In this document: piece by piece, positions 1 to 9,375 of the stretch
Numbering within the stretch: position 1 is the stretch's first letter
Layout: each line of letters begins with the position of its first letter
From: Pasteurella atlantica
GTDB taxonomy: Bacteria > Pseudomonadota > Gammaproteobacteria > Enterobacterales > Pasteurellaceae
Length of the DNA stretch: 64,000 bases
NCBI RefSeq assembly: GCF_963693435.1
Contig: NZ_OY856306.1
Location: forward strand, 124,001 to 188,000
Reading direction: 5' to 3'
Notes under the pieces: model-generated
Seen by the model: only the letters and a program-made list of their open reading frames with translations
Databases searched by the model: none
What the model was told of the DNA's origin: nothing
Program-made: the position numbers and the translations under genes

Positions 1-597
1 CCTAGCTGGTTAGATTGGATAACCGTGATATTGATCCCTATTGCAATTTTGGGTTTAATGCTCTTTTTCTATTTTACTTTCACAACACTAGCCAATTTTA
101 TTGCTGCGCCTTTTAATGGCTTATTGGCAGAAAAAGTGGAACTTCAATTAACGGGGGAACTGTTATTAGATACTTCTTTTGCCGATATATTAAAAGACAT
201 TCCAAGAATGCTTAAACGAGAATGGCAAAAAATGATGTATGCACTTCCTAGATTAGTTATTTTATTTACATTAGGCTTTGTACCTCTTTTAGGACAAACG
301 GTGATCCCTATATTATTATTTATATTGGGATGTTGGTTAGTTGCAATTCAATATTGTGACTATCCTTTTGATAATCATAAAATTAGCTTTATTAGGATGC
401 AAAAAGCATTATCTGAACATAAAGTAATGAACTTAACTTTTGGTACACTGATAAGCATTGCCACATTAATTCCAGTAATTAATTTAGTTATTATGCCTGT
501 TGCGGTGTGTGGTGCAACTGCAATGTGGACACAAGAATACCGTACTTTCTTTTTAAATAGTGATTTAGGGGAGTTTTATGATAGAAAAAAAGAGTAA
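1..597 (+). CDS. cysZ: Sulfate transporter CysZ, 5'-truncated by window edge
   Basis: The reading frame is open from base 1, so the first residues lie upstream; about 198 codons are visible. The product is a hydrophobic inner-membrane protein of the CysZ/EI24 family, which brings sulfate into the cell for cysteine synthesis. The family-typical stretch [15 protein letters not shown] follows the first visible membrane segment. Two more hydrophobic segments come later, ending in a short charged tail. A GTG at 25 lies in frame but is very unlikely to be the start, because the family has about 250 residues and the coding pattern continues upstream of it. Assignment rests on recalled family sequence. 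Confidence 0.85.
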   Translation, partial: PSWLDWITVILIPIAILGLMLFFYFTFTTLANFIAAPFNGLLAEKVELQLTGELLLDTSFADILKDIPRMLKREWQKMMYALPRLVILFTLGFVPLLGQTVIPILLFILGCWLVAIQYCDYPFDNHKISFIRMQKALSEHKVMNLTFGTLISIATLIPVINLVIMPVAVCGATAMWTQEYRTFFLNSDLGEFYDRKKE

Positions 598-639
598 ATT
601 TATAAATAAAATATAAAATGCTATTTAATTAAACAGGAT

Positions 640-670
640 AAGCGGTGCGATCTTAATTAAAATTTGCTAA
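640..670 (+). repeat. Extended DNA-uptake signal (reference entry for all copies)
   Basis: The core AAGCGGT is followed by a short GAT-containing stretch and an A/T-rich tail. Further cores on the + strand start at 3792, 7664, 17717, 25236, 28535, 41725, 41854, 47550, 52908 (inside usg), 56977, 61677 (end of lipA) and 63964 (inside ligA). Variants with TAGCGGT start at 34817 and 41094. Reverse cores end at 15402, 17770, 31530 and 59732. Many copies continue as AAGCGGTNAGAT, then an A/T-rich spacer, then TTTGCAAA or TTTACAAA. In this family such repeats are the sequences recognised during natural transformation; the core resembles the Actinobacillus pleuropneumoniae type rather than the Haemophilus influenzae type. 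Confidence 0.8.
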
Positions 671-703
671 AATACTCTCCTATATTTAGATTAGAGGCTT
701 ATA

Positions 704-1030
704 ATGGAAACAATAGAGAAAATCAAAAAACAAATTACAGAAAATCCTGTTCTTATTTATATGAAAGGATCACCAAAATTTCCTTCTTGTGGTTTTTCAG
801 CTCGAGCAGTAGAAGCATTGATAGGATGCAAAGTTCCTTTTGGATATGTAGATATTTTAACTAATCCTGATATTCGTTCAGAATTACCAAAATATGCACA
901 ATGGCCAACTTTTCCACAACTTTGGGTTAAAGGTGAATTAGTAGGTGGTTGTGATATTATTTTAGAAATGTATCAAAAAGGTGAGCTTCAAAAACTATTA
1001 AAAGAAGCGACTGAAGAAAATCCAGCTTAA
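704..1030 (+). CDS. grxD: Monothiol glutaredoxin GrxD (Grx4 type)
   Basis: The 108-residue product has the monothiol active site CGFS at residues 29-32, preceded by MKGSPKFPSCGFS, and the later WPTFPQLWVKGELVGGCDI block that binds glutathione. Proteins of this family bind [2Fe-2S] clusters with glutathione and partner proteins such as BolA, and act in iron-sulfur cluster trafficking in the cytoplasm. Length is close to the usual 105-115 residues. The ATG at 704 gives the normal N-terminus (METIEKIKKQI). The gene stands alone between an uptake signal upstream and a terminator downstream. Confidence 0.95.
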   Translation: METIEKIKKQITENPVLIYMKGSPKFPSCGFSARAVEALIGCKVPFGYVDILTNPDIRSELPKYAQWPTFPQLWVKGELVGGCDIILEMYQKGELQKLLKEATEENPA

Positions 1031-1043
1031 TTTTAGTATTTAT

Positions 1044-1080
1044 AACCCCTATTACTTTACAAAAGAATAGGGGTTTTTAA
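1044..1080. terminator. Bidirectional terminator between grxD and glmS
   Basis: Stem AACCCCTATT (1044-1053) pairs with AATAGGGGTT (1066-1075). A T run follows on the + strand and an A-rich side serves the - strand. The position between two convergent genes fits termination of both. Confidence 0.85.
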
Positions 1081-1094
1081 TTACATAAATTATA

Positions 1095-2930
1095 TTACTC
1101 AACCGTTACTGCTTTTGCTAAATTACGAGGTTGATCAACATCAGTGCCTTTAATTAAGGCGATGTGATAAGACAATAATTGTAATGGCACGGTGTAGAAA
1201 ATCGGTGCCGTAACCTGATCGACTTTTGGCATTACTAACGTTTTGAAATTATCTGAATCCGTAAAACCAGCATCTTTATCCGCAAAGATATAAAGCTGTC
1301 CGCCTCTGGCACTCACTTCTTCAATATTTGATTTTACTTTTTCTAATAAATCATTTTCAGGAGCAATTACCACCACTGGCATATCGCTATCAATCAAGGC
1401 TAATGGACCGTGTTTTAATTCACCTGCGGCGTAAGCTTCTGCGTGAATATAAGAAATCTCTTTTAATTTCAATGCTGATTCCATTGCGATAGGATAAAAC
1501 TCACCACGTCCTAAGAATAGAGTATGGTGTTTTTCGGCGAAATCTTGTGATAATTTTTCAATTTCTTTGTCAAACACTAACGCACTTTCAATTTGTGCGG
1601 GTAAGCGTTGTAAAGATTGCACGATTTGCTTCTCTTCTTGTTCGCTCAATGTCCCTTTTAAACGCCCAATTGCAGTATTTAAAAGTAATAAACAAGTTAA
1701 TTGAGTGGTAAAAGCTTTGGTTGACGCAACACCAATTTCTACGCCCGCTTTTGTCATAAAGGCAAAGTCAGATTCACGCACTAATGATGAACTTGCCACG
1801 TTACAAATCACCATTGATGACATAAACCCTGATTCTTGTGCTAAACGTAATGCTGCCAACGTATCTGCGGTTTCCCCCGATTGTGAAAGGGTAATCAATA
1901 AGCTATTTGGACGAGTCACAAATTTACGATAGCGGAATTCAGAGGCAATTTCCACATCACAACTTACGCCAGCAATAGACTCAAACCAGTAGCGAGCCAC
2001 CATTCCAGCGTTATAAGATGTACCACACGCTACAATTTGGATATGCTCAACTTTTGCTAAGATTTTATCGACATCTTTACCCATAGCGTCAACATTCACT
2101 TTACCGTTGGTAATACGACCTTCAAGAGTATTGATAATCGCAACTGGTTGTTCAAAAATTTCTTTTTGCATATAGTGGCGATACTGCCCTTTATCTGCCG
2201 CATCATTTTCAAAATGCGATTCGTGAATTTCACGTTGCACAGGCTTATCTTCACGATCAAAAATATCGACTGTTTTGCGTGTAATCTCCGCAACATCGCC
2301 TTCTTCTAAGTAAATAAAACGGTGGGTTACGCTTAATAACGCCAAAGGATCTGAACCGATAAAGTTCTCGCCTACACCTAACCCAATCACTAATGGACTG
2401 CCTGAACGAGCCACGATTAAATGTTCTGGTTCATCTTGATTCATCACCACAGTACCATAAGCACCACGCAACTGTTTTACGGTTTTCTTCACTGCTTCTA
2501 GTAACGTTTCAGATGTGCGTAATTCCCATTCTACTAAGTGAGCGATAACTTCGGTATCCGTTTGTGATAAAAATTCATAGCCCTTTGCTTTTAATTCTTC
2601 ACGTAATTCTTCGTAGTTTTCAATAATACCATTGTGAACTACCGCAATTTTACCACTGACGTGAGGGTGTGCATTGATTTCACTTGGTTCGCCGTGTGTT
2701 GCCCAACGTGTGTGAGCAATGCCTGTTCCACCAATTACATTACTTTCCGCCACTGCATTTTCTAATTCTTTTACTTTACCGACTCGGCGAACGACTTGCA
2801 TCTCTTTGGTTGTCGCATTTAGCACAGCAACGCCCGCTGAATCATAACCACGATATTCTAAACGATGTAACCCATCAACCAAAATGTCTGCCACATCACG
2901 CTGTGCTACTGCACCTACTATTCCACACAT
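1095..2930 (-). CDS. glmS: Glutamine--fructose-6-phosphate aminotransferase
   Basis: GlmS makes glucosamine-6-phosphate from fructose-6-phosphate and glutamine, the first step toward UDP-GlcNAc for peptidoglycan and LPS. The 611-residue product begins MCGIVGAV, with the N-terminal nucleophile Cys2 of the glutaminase domain. Typical HTRWATHG and [11 protein letters not shown] motifs follow. Two SIS sugar-binding domains come next ([36 protein letters not shown]). The protein ends with the conserved [13 protein letters not shown]. Full length. It lies 36 bases downstream of a DeoR-type regulator on the same strand, suggesting cotranscription. Confidence 0.98.
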   Translation of the reverse strand: MCGIVGAVAQRDVADILVDGLHRLEYRGYDSAGVAVLNATTKEMQVVRRVGKVKELENAVAESNVIGGTGIAHTRWATHGEPSEINAHPHVSGKIAVVHNGIIENYEELREELKAKGYEFLSQTDTEVIAHLVEWELRTSETLLEAVKKTVKQLRGAYGTVVMNQDEPEHLIVARSGSPLVIGLGVGENFIGSDPLALLSVTHRFIYLEEGDVAEITRKTVDIFDREDKPVQREIHESHFENDAADKGQYRHYMQKEIFEQPVAIINTLEGRITNGKVNVDAMGKDVDKILAKVEHIQIVACGTSYNAGMVARYWFESIAGVSCDVEIASEFRYRKFVTRPNSLLITLSQSGETADTLAALRLAQESGFMSSMVICNVASSSLVRESDFAFMTKAGVEIGVASTKAFTTQLTCLLLLNTAIGRLKGTLSEQEEKQIVQSLQRLPAQIESALVFDKEIEKLSQDFAEKHHTLFLGRGEFYPIAMESALKLKEISYIHAEAYAAGELKHGPLALIDSDMPVVVIAPENDLLEKVKSNIEEVSARGGQLYIFADKDAGFTDSDNFKTLVMPKVDQVTAPIFYTVPLQLLSYHIALIKGTDVDQPRNLAKAVTVE

Positions 2931-2966
2931 AGTTTTATTTTCCTTTTATGTATAAATTTAAAATCA

Positions 2967-3731
2967 CTAAATTTGAGCAATTAGAACGTCAATACCTTTT
3001 TGTTCCAACGCTTTCTTCATTTCTAAATCAATTTGATTATCGGTAATCACACGATCAATTTGATCCCAATCTAATTCCACATTAGGCATTTTTCTTGCCA
3101 TTTTGTGAGATTCAATCATCACATTCACTTCACGAGATACTTCCGCCATAACCTGACTTAATCCAACCAACTCATTAAAAGTCGTTGTACCCCGTGCTAA
3201 ATCTAATCCATCAGCACCAATAAATAACTGGTCAAAATCATAGGATCGCAATGCGGTTTCCGCCACTTTTCCTTGAAAAGATTCCGAACGAGAATCCCAC
3301 GTTCCCCCTGTCATCAATACCGTTGGCTCAATTTCCAAAGCGGTTAATTCTGAAGCAAGTGCAAGAGAATTTGTCATCACAACTAGCCCTGCTTGATTCA
3401 AATAAGGAATCAATGCCCCAGTCGTACTACCACTATCAATAATGATACGATTATGCTCACGAATACAATTTACCGCCAATTTTGCAATCGCTTTCTTTTG
3501 TTTCGAAATATCTTCAATATGTTGCTCATCAATAAATTCAGACGGCATTTTAATTGCCCCACCATAACGGCGTAACAATAGCCCACTCTCTTCAAGTATT
3601 GTTAAGTCCTTGCGAATTGTTACTTCTGAGGTTTCAAACTGTTCTGATAACTGTTCCACACTCACTTCCCCTTGTTCTTGAACAAGAGTAGCAATTAAAT
3701 GACGACGTTGTTGAGTGTTTCGTTTTGACAT
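2967..3731 (-). CDS. DeoR-family transcriptional regulator
   Basis: The 254-residue protein has an N-terminal DeoR-type winged helix (QQRRHLIATLVQEQGEVSVEQL; SEVTIRKDLTILEESGLLLRRYGGA, about residues 8-60). A C-terminal sugar-phosphate sensor domain follows (IDSGSTTGALIPYL; TNSLALASEL; FIGADGLDLARGTTTFNE). Such regulators usually respond to a phosphorylated sugar. Being directly upstream of glmS on the same strand suggests control of amino-sugar synthesis, which is an inference. The region before its start holds a tandem GTTTCGTTTCG (3758-3768) that could be an autoregulatory operator. Confidence 0.88.
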   Translation of the reverse strand: MSKRNTQQRRHLIATLVQEQGEVSVEQLSEQFETSEVTIRKDLTILEESGLLLRRYGGAIKMPSEFIDEQHIEDISKQKKAIAKLAVNCIREHNRIIIDSGSTTGALIPYLNQAGLVVMTNSLALASELTALEIEPTVLMTGGTWDSRSESFQGKVAETALRSYDFDQLFIGADGLDLARGTTTFNELVGLSQVMAEVSREVNVMIESHKMARKMPNVELDWDQIDRVITDNQIDLEMKKALEQKGIDVLIAQI

Positions 3732-4024
3732 AAAATGTTTTGATTGCCTTTAATTAAGTTTCGTTTCGTAATTATATAATAAAAAAGAGATAAGCGGTAA
3801 GATTTTTGTGGGGATTTGTAAAAATAAGATGATGGGCAGTATCAAAAGTTAGAATATTATATTTTTTATGACTTAAATATAATAAAATCAATAAGATCAC
3901 TAAATCGCATATTCTATTTTATAAAAATCTCACGATTTCAGGTGTTTTATTCTCAATTAGCTTAAAATTGTACAAAATAAGTGGTAAAGAGGGGGTTATG
4001 AAAATATCCCTCTTTACTTTTAAG
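3732..4024. other. Intergenic region with no gene
   Basis: This 293-base A/T-rich stretch separates the DeoR-type gene from the ATPase gene. It holds the possible operator GTTTCGTTTCG (3758-3768), an uptake signal (3792-3823), and the left copy of the imperfect direct repeat that flanks the ATPase gene (3896-3950). No convincing small open reading frame was seen. Confidence 0.6.
3896..3950 (+). repeat. Left copy of imperfect direct repeat flanking ATPase gene
   Basis: The stretch starting ATCACTAAATCGCATATTCT matches 5442-5495 (ATCACGAAATAGCACATTCT). The match continues through TTTTATAAAA and TCACGA to GTGTTT/ATGTTT. In the first 41 bases I count 6 mismatches. Confidence 0.6.
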
Positions 4025-5365
4025 CTATAAAAACATAGCCATATAAATCGGTAAATGCAAAACATTATCTTTTATCATTAAATCTTTTTGATAAAGAATG
4101 ATTGATTGTTCTATTTTATGGTTAAATTTCAAATTAAATTTATCCAAAGAACTATGTTTACGATAACTTGATGACTTTACTTCAACAGCACTAATTTTTT
4201 TATTGTGAGATAATAAAAAGTCTATTTCCATATTATTTTTAGTATTTTCTTTATCTCTTCTAGAATAGAAAAATAAACGATATCCTTGCGTTCTTAATAT
4301 TTGAGCTACGATATTTTCCATCAACATTCCTTCATTTATATTTAATTTATCAAATAAAATATTTTTATAAACTTCTGAATGTAATTGCTCATTATCATAA
4401 AATGCCAGTGTTAATAGTAAACCTGTATCTGCCATATAGCATTTTCTTGTACTAAAATCACTGCTTAGTGCCAACCCCACATTAGGATCTGTTGTATTGA
4501 AGCAAGTATTAACAATCATTGCATCAGATAACCACATAAATGCGTCTTCATATTCTCGTAAACGTGCATTTTTAGATAATGCTGATAATGTATATTTTTT
4601 TTCTTTTTTAGATAATTGTCCTGGAATTTCATCAAAAATAGCCAATACCTTATTCTGATAATTCCTTGCAAACTTAGCAATATCATTACGATATAAAGTT
4701 AAAATATTTCGCTTAATTTTATCAGCCGCAATAAAATCTTTATTTTTTATATAATTATCAACAACCTGTGGCATTCCACCTATTAACATATATTGTCTAA
4801 AATAATTTAAAGTTTTACGATGTAAAGCCTGTCCTAATGGCTGTTTTTTATGAAAAAAAGTTTTTAGCATCGGGATTGTGGTTTTGTCGCCCATTGCCCA
4901 TAAAAATTCTTCAAAATCTAGTGGATAAAGAAAAATATGCTCTTCTTCTGATGGAATAACAATATCTTGAACATTACGTTTTATTGATAACAAAGAACCA
5001 GTTTCAATATAATCATAACGCCCATCTTGAACCAAATATTTAATTAACTGCCTTGCTCTTGGGTATTGTTGTATCTCATCAAAAATAAATAACGTTTCTC
5101 TTTCATAAAGAATAACACCATAAAATGCAGATAGTTTGAGAAAAAACAAATCAAGATCATAGCTTTCTTCTTCAAATAAATTTTTAATCTCTTTTGGAAC
5201 ATTAGCAAAATCAATAATTAAATGACTTTTATATTCATTTTGAGCAAAGACTTTACACAAATAGCTTTTGCCGACTCGTCTAGCACCATTAATCAAAAGA
5301 GCAGTTTTACCTAATGATTGCTGCTTCCATTCAATCAATTTATCATACGCTTTTCTTTTTAGCAT
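4025..5365 (-). CDS. AAA ATPase with DUF4143 / nuclease-like C-terminus
   Basis: The 446-residue protein has a Walker A motif NGARRVGKS (residues 26-34), Walker B LFIFDEIQ (92-99), and a sensor-like ETGSLLS (about 121-127). The middle and C-terminal parts match the DUF4143 type of ATPase. Near the end, EIDFLL and AVEVKSSS (about residues 388-410) resemble a PD-(D/E)XK nuclease fold. The biological role of this widespread bacterial and archaeal family is poorly known. The gene is monocistronic, strongly AT-rich, and flanked by direct repeats at 3896-3950 and 5442-5495, which suggests it was gained as a single-gene insert. Confidence 0.8.
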   Translation of the reverse strand: MLKRKAYDKLIEWKQQSLGKTALLINGARRVGKSYLCKVFAQNEYKSHLIIDFANVPKEIKNLFEEESYDLDLFFLKLSAFYGVILYERETLFIFDEIQQYPRARQLIKYLVQDGRYDYIETGSLLSIKRNVQDIVIPSEEEHIFLYPLDFEEFLWAMGDKTTIPMLKTFFHKKQPLGQALHRKTLNYFRQYMLIGGMPQVVDNYIKNKDFIAADKIKRNILTLYRNDIAKFARNYQNKVLAIFDEIPGQLSKKEKKYTLSALSKNARLREYEDAFMWLSDAMIVNTCFNTTDPNVGLALSSDFSTRKCYMADTGLLLTLAFYDNEQLHSEVYKNILFDKLNINEGMLMENIVAQILRTQGYRLFFYSRRDKENTKNNMEIDFLLSHNKKISAVEVKSSSYRKHSSLDKFNLKFNHKIEQSIILYQKDLMIKDNVLHLPIYMAMFL

Positions 5366-5441
5366 TACTCTGTCCTTTCATAAAAATAAAGCTAATAATA
5401 TCAACAGGATCACAAAATAACAAGTTTATAAGCTTAATTTT

Positions 5442-5495
5442 ATCACGAAATAGCACATTCTTTTTTATAAAATTATCACGAATTTAGATGTTTAT
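5442..5495 (+). repeat. Right copy of imperfect direct repeat flanking ATPase gene
   Basis: Partner of 3896-3950, same orientation, just upstream of the ATPase start. The rest of the 5366-5560 gap shows no gene. Confidence 0.6.
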
Positions 5496-5561
5496 TAAGT
5501 AATCCAAACTAGAATGAGTAGTGATATTTTTATAATGATTTACAAAAGGACGTCATAAAAA

Positions 5562-5706
5562 CGTGATCCATATCATGCTTTTATTAATATATATTTAAAA
5601 TTGTGATTTAGATCACACTTTAAAAATATCTATAAAAAATTTTATGTGACATCTATCACATTTTTAAAATAAATTCTTTTGTTGTTAAAAAAATAAGTGC
5701 TAATTT
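5562..5706 (+). promoter_or_regulatory. Three CRP sites and promoter of the mannitol operon
   Basis: Two perfect TGTGA-N6-TCACA palindromes lie at 5602-5617 and 5645-5660, and a weaker CGTGA-N6-TCATG lies at 5562-5577. Their centres are 40 and 43 bases apart, about four helical turns. A possible -35 TTGTTG (5679-5684) and -10 TAATTT (5701-5706) with a 16-base spacer would put the nearest CRP site about 61 bases upstream of the start of transcription, the classical class I position. Multiple CRP sites are also known in the E. coli mtl promoter. Promoter placement is inferred. Confidence 0.8.
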
Positions 5707-5762
5707 AGTCACTGATTTTTAATCAATGTCTTTTTATTCACAGCATTTAATGAGGTGCTATT

Positions 5763-7631
5763 ATGTCTTCAAATTTTAAAGTGAAAGTTCAAGGTTTTGG
5801 ACGTTTCTTATCCAATATGGTAATGCCTAATATTGGGGCATTTATCGCATGGGGGTTTATTACAGCCCTATTTATTCCAACAGGTTGGTTGCCAAATGAG
5901 TATTTAGGAAAACTTGTTGGTCCTATGATTACTTATTTATTACCACTTTTAATTGGTTATACTGGTGGTCGTTTAGTTGGTGGTGAACGTGGTGCCGTTG
6001 TTGGTTCGGTCGCAACAATGGGAATTATCGTTGGTGCATCAATTCCAATGTTCTTGGGAGCAATGATTGCAGGTCCACTTGGTGGTTTAGCAATTAAAAC
6101 TTTTGATAACTGGGTTGAAGGAAAAGTAAAAACTGGCTTTGAAATGTTAGTAAATAACTTCTCCGCTGGTATTATCGGTATGATTTTGGCTCTTTTGGCT
6201 TATAGTGTTATCGGTGGAATTGTCACTCAAATTTCAGAATTATTTGCTGCTGGGGTTGATGTATTAGTTAAAGCGAATATGCTTCCATTAACATCATTAC
6301 TTGTTGAGCCAGCAAAAATTTTATTCTTAAATAATGCGATTAACCACGGTATTTTCTCTCCGCTTGGTATTCAACAATCCCAAGAAATTGGACAATCAAT
6401 TTTCTTCTTAATTGAAGCAAACCCAGGTCCAGGCTTAGGTATTTTACTTGCCTATATGTTCTTTGGAAAAGGCTTGGCAAAACAAACTGCAGGTAGTGCA
6501 ACTATTATCCATTTCTTTGGTGGTATTCACGAAATTTACTTCCCTTATGTGTTAATGAACCCACGTTTAATTCTGGCTGTAATTGCTGGAGGTATGACTG
6601 GTGTGTTTACCTTAACACTGTTTAATGCTGGTCTTGTAGCACCTGCTTCTCCAGGTTCTATCTTTGCAGTATTATTAATGACGCCAAAAGGTGCAACATT
6701 AGGCGTGTTATTATCAATTGCACTTTCTTGTACTGTTTCTTTCCTTATTGCATCAGTGTTATTGAAAACACAAAAAGTAACAGATGAAGAGGGTGATGAT
6801 TTAGAATCAGCTCAATCTAAAATGCACTCAATGAAAGCACAAAGTAAAGGTGTTTCATCAGCTTCATTACAACAAGTAAATAAAATTTATGTTGCTTGTG
6901 ATGCAGGAATGGGATCAAGTGCAATGGGGGCGAGTATGTTACGTAAGAAAGTTGAGGAAGCAGGCTTAAATATTGAGGTAAAAAATCTTGCCATCAATGA
7001 TTTACCTGATAATGCTCAACTGGTTATTACGCATAAAGATTTAACCACTCGAGCAAAACAACAAGTACCAAATGCACAACATTTGTCATTAAATAATTTC
7101 TTAGATAACACTTTTTATAATCAGCTTGTACAAGATCTAGTTAATGATGAAGGAGTAAATTCGAGCCTAACAAAAAAAGCTAAGCCAGCTCACTGCTTAG
7201 AATTGAAAGAATCGCAAATATTCTTAAATCTAACTGCGACAAATAAAGAGCAAGCCATTCAGTTTGCTGGCGAAAAACTTGTTAAACTTGGCTTTGCTAA
7301 AGAAGATTATATACCTGCAATGTTTGAACGTGAAAAACAGGTTTCCACTTATCTTGGAGAAGGAATTGCCGTACCACACGGAACAATTGCTGCTAAAGAA
7401 AGTGTGTTAGAAACAGGTATTGTATTCTGTCAATATCGTGATGGTGTACGTTTCATTGATGATGAAGAGGATGGTGTTGCAAAATTGGTCATTGGAATTG
7501 CGGCTCGTAATGATGAGCATATTCAAGTTATCACAGCAATAACCAACGCATTAGATGATGAAGAAAAAATGCACACATTAATGACGACAGATGACCCACA
7601 ACAAGTATTAAATTTACTACAAGGTAAATAA
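5763..7631 (+). CDS. mtlA: Mannitol PTS permease EIICBA
   Basis: MtlA imports mannitol and phosphorylates it to mannitol-1-phosphate. The 622-residue protein has the membrane IIC domain (about residues 1-335, including NNAINHGIFSPLG and GGIHEIYFPYVLMNP). A IIB domain follows with the phospho-cysteine in VACDAGMGSSAMGASM (Cys379). The IIA domain carries the phospho-histidine in GEGIAVPHGT (His539). All three domains are complete, so this is the full-length fused form. First gene of mtlADR, under three CRP sites. A terminator hairpin separates it from mtlD. Confidence 0.97.
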   Translation: MSSNFKVKVQGFGRFLSNMVMPNIGAFIAWGFITALFIPTGWLPNEYLGKLVGPMITYLLPLLIGYTGGRLVGGERGAVVGSVATMGIIVGASIPMFLGAMIAGPLGGLAIKTFDNWVEGKVKTGFEMLVNNFSAGIIGMILALLAYSVIGGIVTQISELFAAGVDVLVKANMLPLTSLLVEPAKILFLNNAINHGIFSPLGIQQSQEIGQSIFFLIEANPGPGLGILLAYMFFGKGLAKQTAGSATIIHFFGGIHEIYFPYVLMNPRLILAVIAGGMTGVFTLTLFNAGLVAPASPGSIFAVLLMTPKGATLGVLLSIALSCTVSFLIASVLLKTQKVTDEEGDDLESAQSKMHSMKAQSKGVSSASLQQVNKIYVACDAGMGSSAMGASMLRKKVEEAGLNIEVKNLAINDLPDNAQLVITHKDLTTRAKQQVPNAQHLSLNNFLDNTFYNQLVQDLVNDEGVNSSLTKKAKPAHCLELKESQIFLNLTATNKEQAIQFAGEKLVKLGFAKEDYIPAMFEREKQVSTYLGEGIAVPHGTIAAKESVLETGIVFCQYRDGVRFIDDEEDGVAKLVIGIAARNDEHIQVITAITNALDDEEKMHTLMTTDDPQQVLNLLQGK

Positions 7632-7639
7632 TCAAAGAG

Positions 7640-7665
7640 ACCCCCTTGCAAAAGGGGGTTTTTAA
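7640..7665 (+). terminator. Terminator or attenuator between mtlA and mtlD
   Basis: Stem ACCCCCTT pairs with AAGGGGGT, followed by five T. Because mtlD and mtlR continue downstream, this hairpin may reduce their expression relative to mtlA or protect the mtlA transcript end. An uptake signal starts at 7664. Confidence 0.75.
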
Positions 7666-7708
7666 GCGGTAAGATCTTACCAACATTTTACAAAAAGGAT
7701 TTAATCTT

Positions 7709-8848
7709 ATGAATGCATTACATTTTGGTGCAGGTAATATCGGGCGTGGTTTTATTGGTAAATTATTAGCTGACTCTAATATTCATATTACCTTTGTTGA
7801 TATCAACCAAACTCAAATCGATCAAATTAATCAGCAAAAACAGTACGGTGTAAAAATTGTTGGTGATAATAGTCGTGTAGAAATAGTGAGAAATATAGAG
7901 GCTATCAATTCAGCAGATGAAGTCGCGCTACTAAACAAAATTAGTACCGTTAATTTAATCACTACAGCTGTTGGTCCAAATGTATTAAAAATTATTGCAC
8001 CAACGCTTGCCAAAGGATTAGTAAAACGTTTAGAAAATAATAATTCTCAACCATTAAATATTATCGCTTGTGAAAATATGGTAAGAGGTACTTCTTTTTT
8101 AAAAGAGAATGTATTTCAATACTTAAATAATGAACAGCAACAACAAATTGAACAAATAGTTGGTTTTGTTGATTCAGCGGTTGATCGTATTGTTCCACCT
8201 ACTCAACCAAATTTAGATGACCCACTTGAAGTAACTGTTGAAGAGTTTAGTGAATGGATTGTCGATCAAACTCAATTTAAAGGTACTATTCCAGATATTC
8301 AAGGTATGGAATTAACTGATAACTTGATGGCGTTCGTAGAGCGTAAGCTATTTACTCTTAATACAGGACATTTAGTCACTGCTTATTTAGGTAAACAAGC
8401 GGATGTAAAATATATAAAAGATGCCATTATTTTAGAAAATATCAAATCTAAGGTAAAAGCAACAATGGAAGAAAGTGGCGCAGTTTTAATTAAACGTTAT
8501 AATTTTGATCCATTAGTACATTCCGCTTATATAGAAAAAATTATCAAACGTTTTGAAAATCCTTATTTAGATGATGATGTAAATCGAGTTGGACGTGAGC
8601 CTATTCGTAAACTTAGTCAAAATGATCGCTTGATTAAACCTTTATTAGGTACGATAGAATTTGATTTACCTAATCAGCATTTAATTGAAGGTGTGGTGAT
8701 GGCATTACAATATCGTAATCAAGATGATCCACAAGCCATAGAATTGGCGGAGTATATTGATCAGAATGGTCTTTATGATGCAGTTAAGCATTATACAGGA
8801 TTAACGAATGAAGATATTATTTCAAAAATTATAAAACTATATAAATAA
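7709..8848 (+). CDS. mtlD: Mannitol-1-phosphate 5-dehydrogenase
   Basis: MtlD oxidises mannitol-1-phosphate to fructose-6-phosphate with NAD+. The 379-residue protein begins [18 protein letters not shown], the nucleotide-binding loop of this family. It carries [19 protein letters not shown] and the catalytic-region [17 protein letters not shown]. Length is typical. Its stop overlaps the mtlR start in TAATG, so translation is probably coupled. Confidence 0.97.
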   Translation: MNALHFGAGNIGRGFIGKLLADSNIHITFVDINQTQIDQINQQKQYGVKIVGDNSRVEIVRNIEAINSADEVALLNKISTVNLITTAVGPNVLKIIAPTLAKGLVKRLENNNSQPLNIIACENMVRGTSFLKENVFQYLNNEQQQQIEQIVGFVDSAVDRIVPPTQPNLDDPLEVTVEEFSEWIVDQTQFKGTIPDIQGMELTDNLMAFVERKLFTLNTGHLVTAYLGKQADVKYIKDAIILENIKSKVKATMEESGAVLIKRYNFDPLVHSAYIEKIIKRFENPYLDDDVNRVGREPIRKLSQNDRLIKPLLGTIEFDLPNQHLIEGVVMALQYRNQDDPQAIELAEYIDQNGLYDAVKHYTGLTNEDIISKIIKLYK

Positions 8849-9372
8849 TGGCATCTCAAGATAATTTTATTGAAAAACTGAGCGATGCACCTTCATTAAG
8901 AGGGTTTCTCGCTCTTTCGGTTAACCAATTTTCTCACGCTGTTGAGCAATTGATTAACCGTGTTTTTCGTAAAAAAGACTTTGTGGTTGAATCTGTGGTT
9001 AATTCGCTCTTTGAACATCAAGGTCCACTCGCTGAATTACCTGTCAGATTAAAAGTCCTAGTTAGTTTAGGTGCTATTTCTATGGAAGTTTTTCAAGATA
9101 TTAATCTTTTTATTGAATTAAAAGAATACCTAAGTAATGAAGTTGAAGAATTTGCTTTTTCAGATCCTAAAATTATTGATTTTATAAAAAAACTTCATCA
9201 TATTGATTTAACTATTATCTTAGCGTTACTTAAACAACAACCAGCTTTAAATAATAACAATCCGATACAATATCAAATGCAACAAGCCCGTCTTGATAAA
9301 ATGATCCGCTCCACTCTTATTTTAGCGGTAAGTAGTATTAGTGAAAAACTAGATATTGAGAGTCCTTTGTAA
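8848..9372 (+). CDS. mtlR: Mannitol operon repressor MtlR
   Basis: The 174-residue product matches MtlR, the small repressor of the mannitol operon. It has the family blocks LRGFLALSVNQFSHAVEQLI and EHQGPLAELPVRLKVLVSLGAIS. MtlR has no classical helix-turn-helix; how it represses is not well understood. It overlaps mtlD by one base and ends three bases from the end of a convergent gene, with no terminator between them. Confidence 0.92.
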   Translation: MASQDNFIEKLSDAPSLRGFLALSVNQFSHAVEQLINRVFRKKDFVVESVVNSLFEHQGPLAELPVRLKVLVSLGAISMEVFQDINLFIELKEYLSNEVEEFAFSDPKIIDFIKKLHHIDLTIILALLKQQPALNNNNPIQYQMQQARLDKMIRSTLILAVSSISEKLDIESPL

Positions 9373-9375
9373 ATT

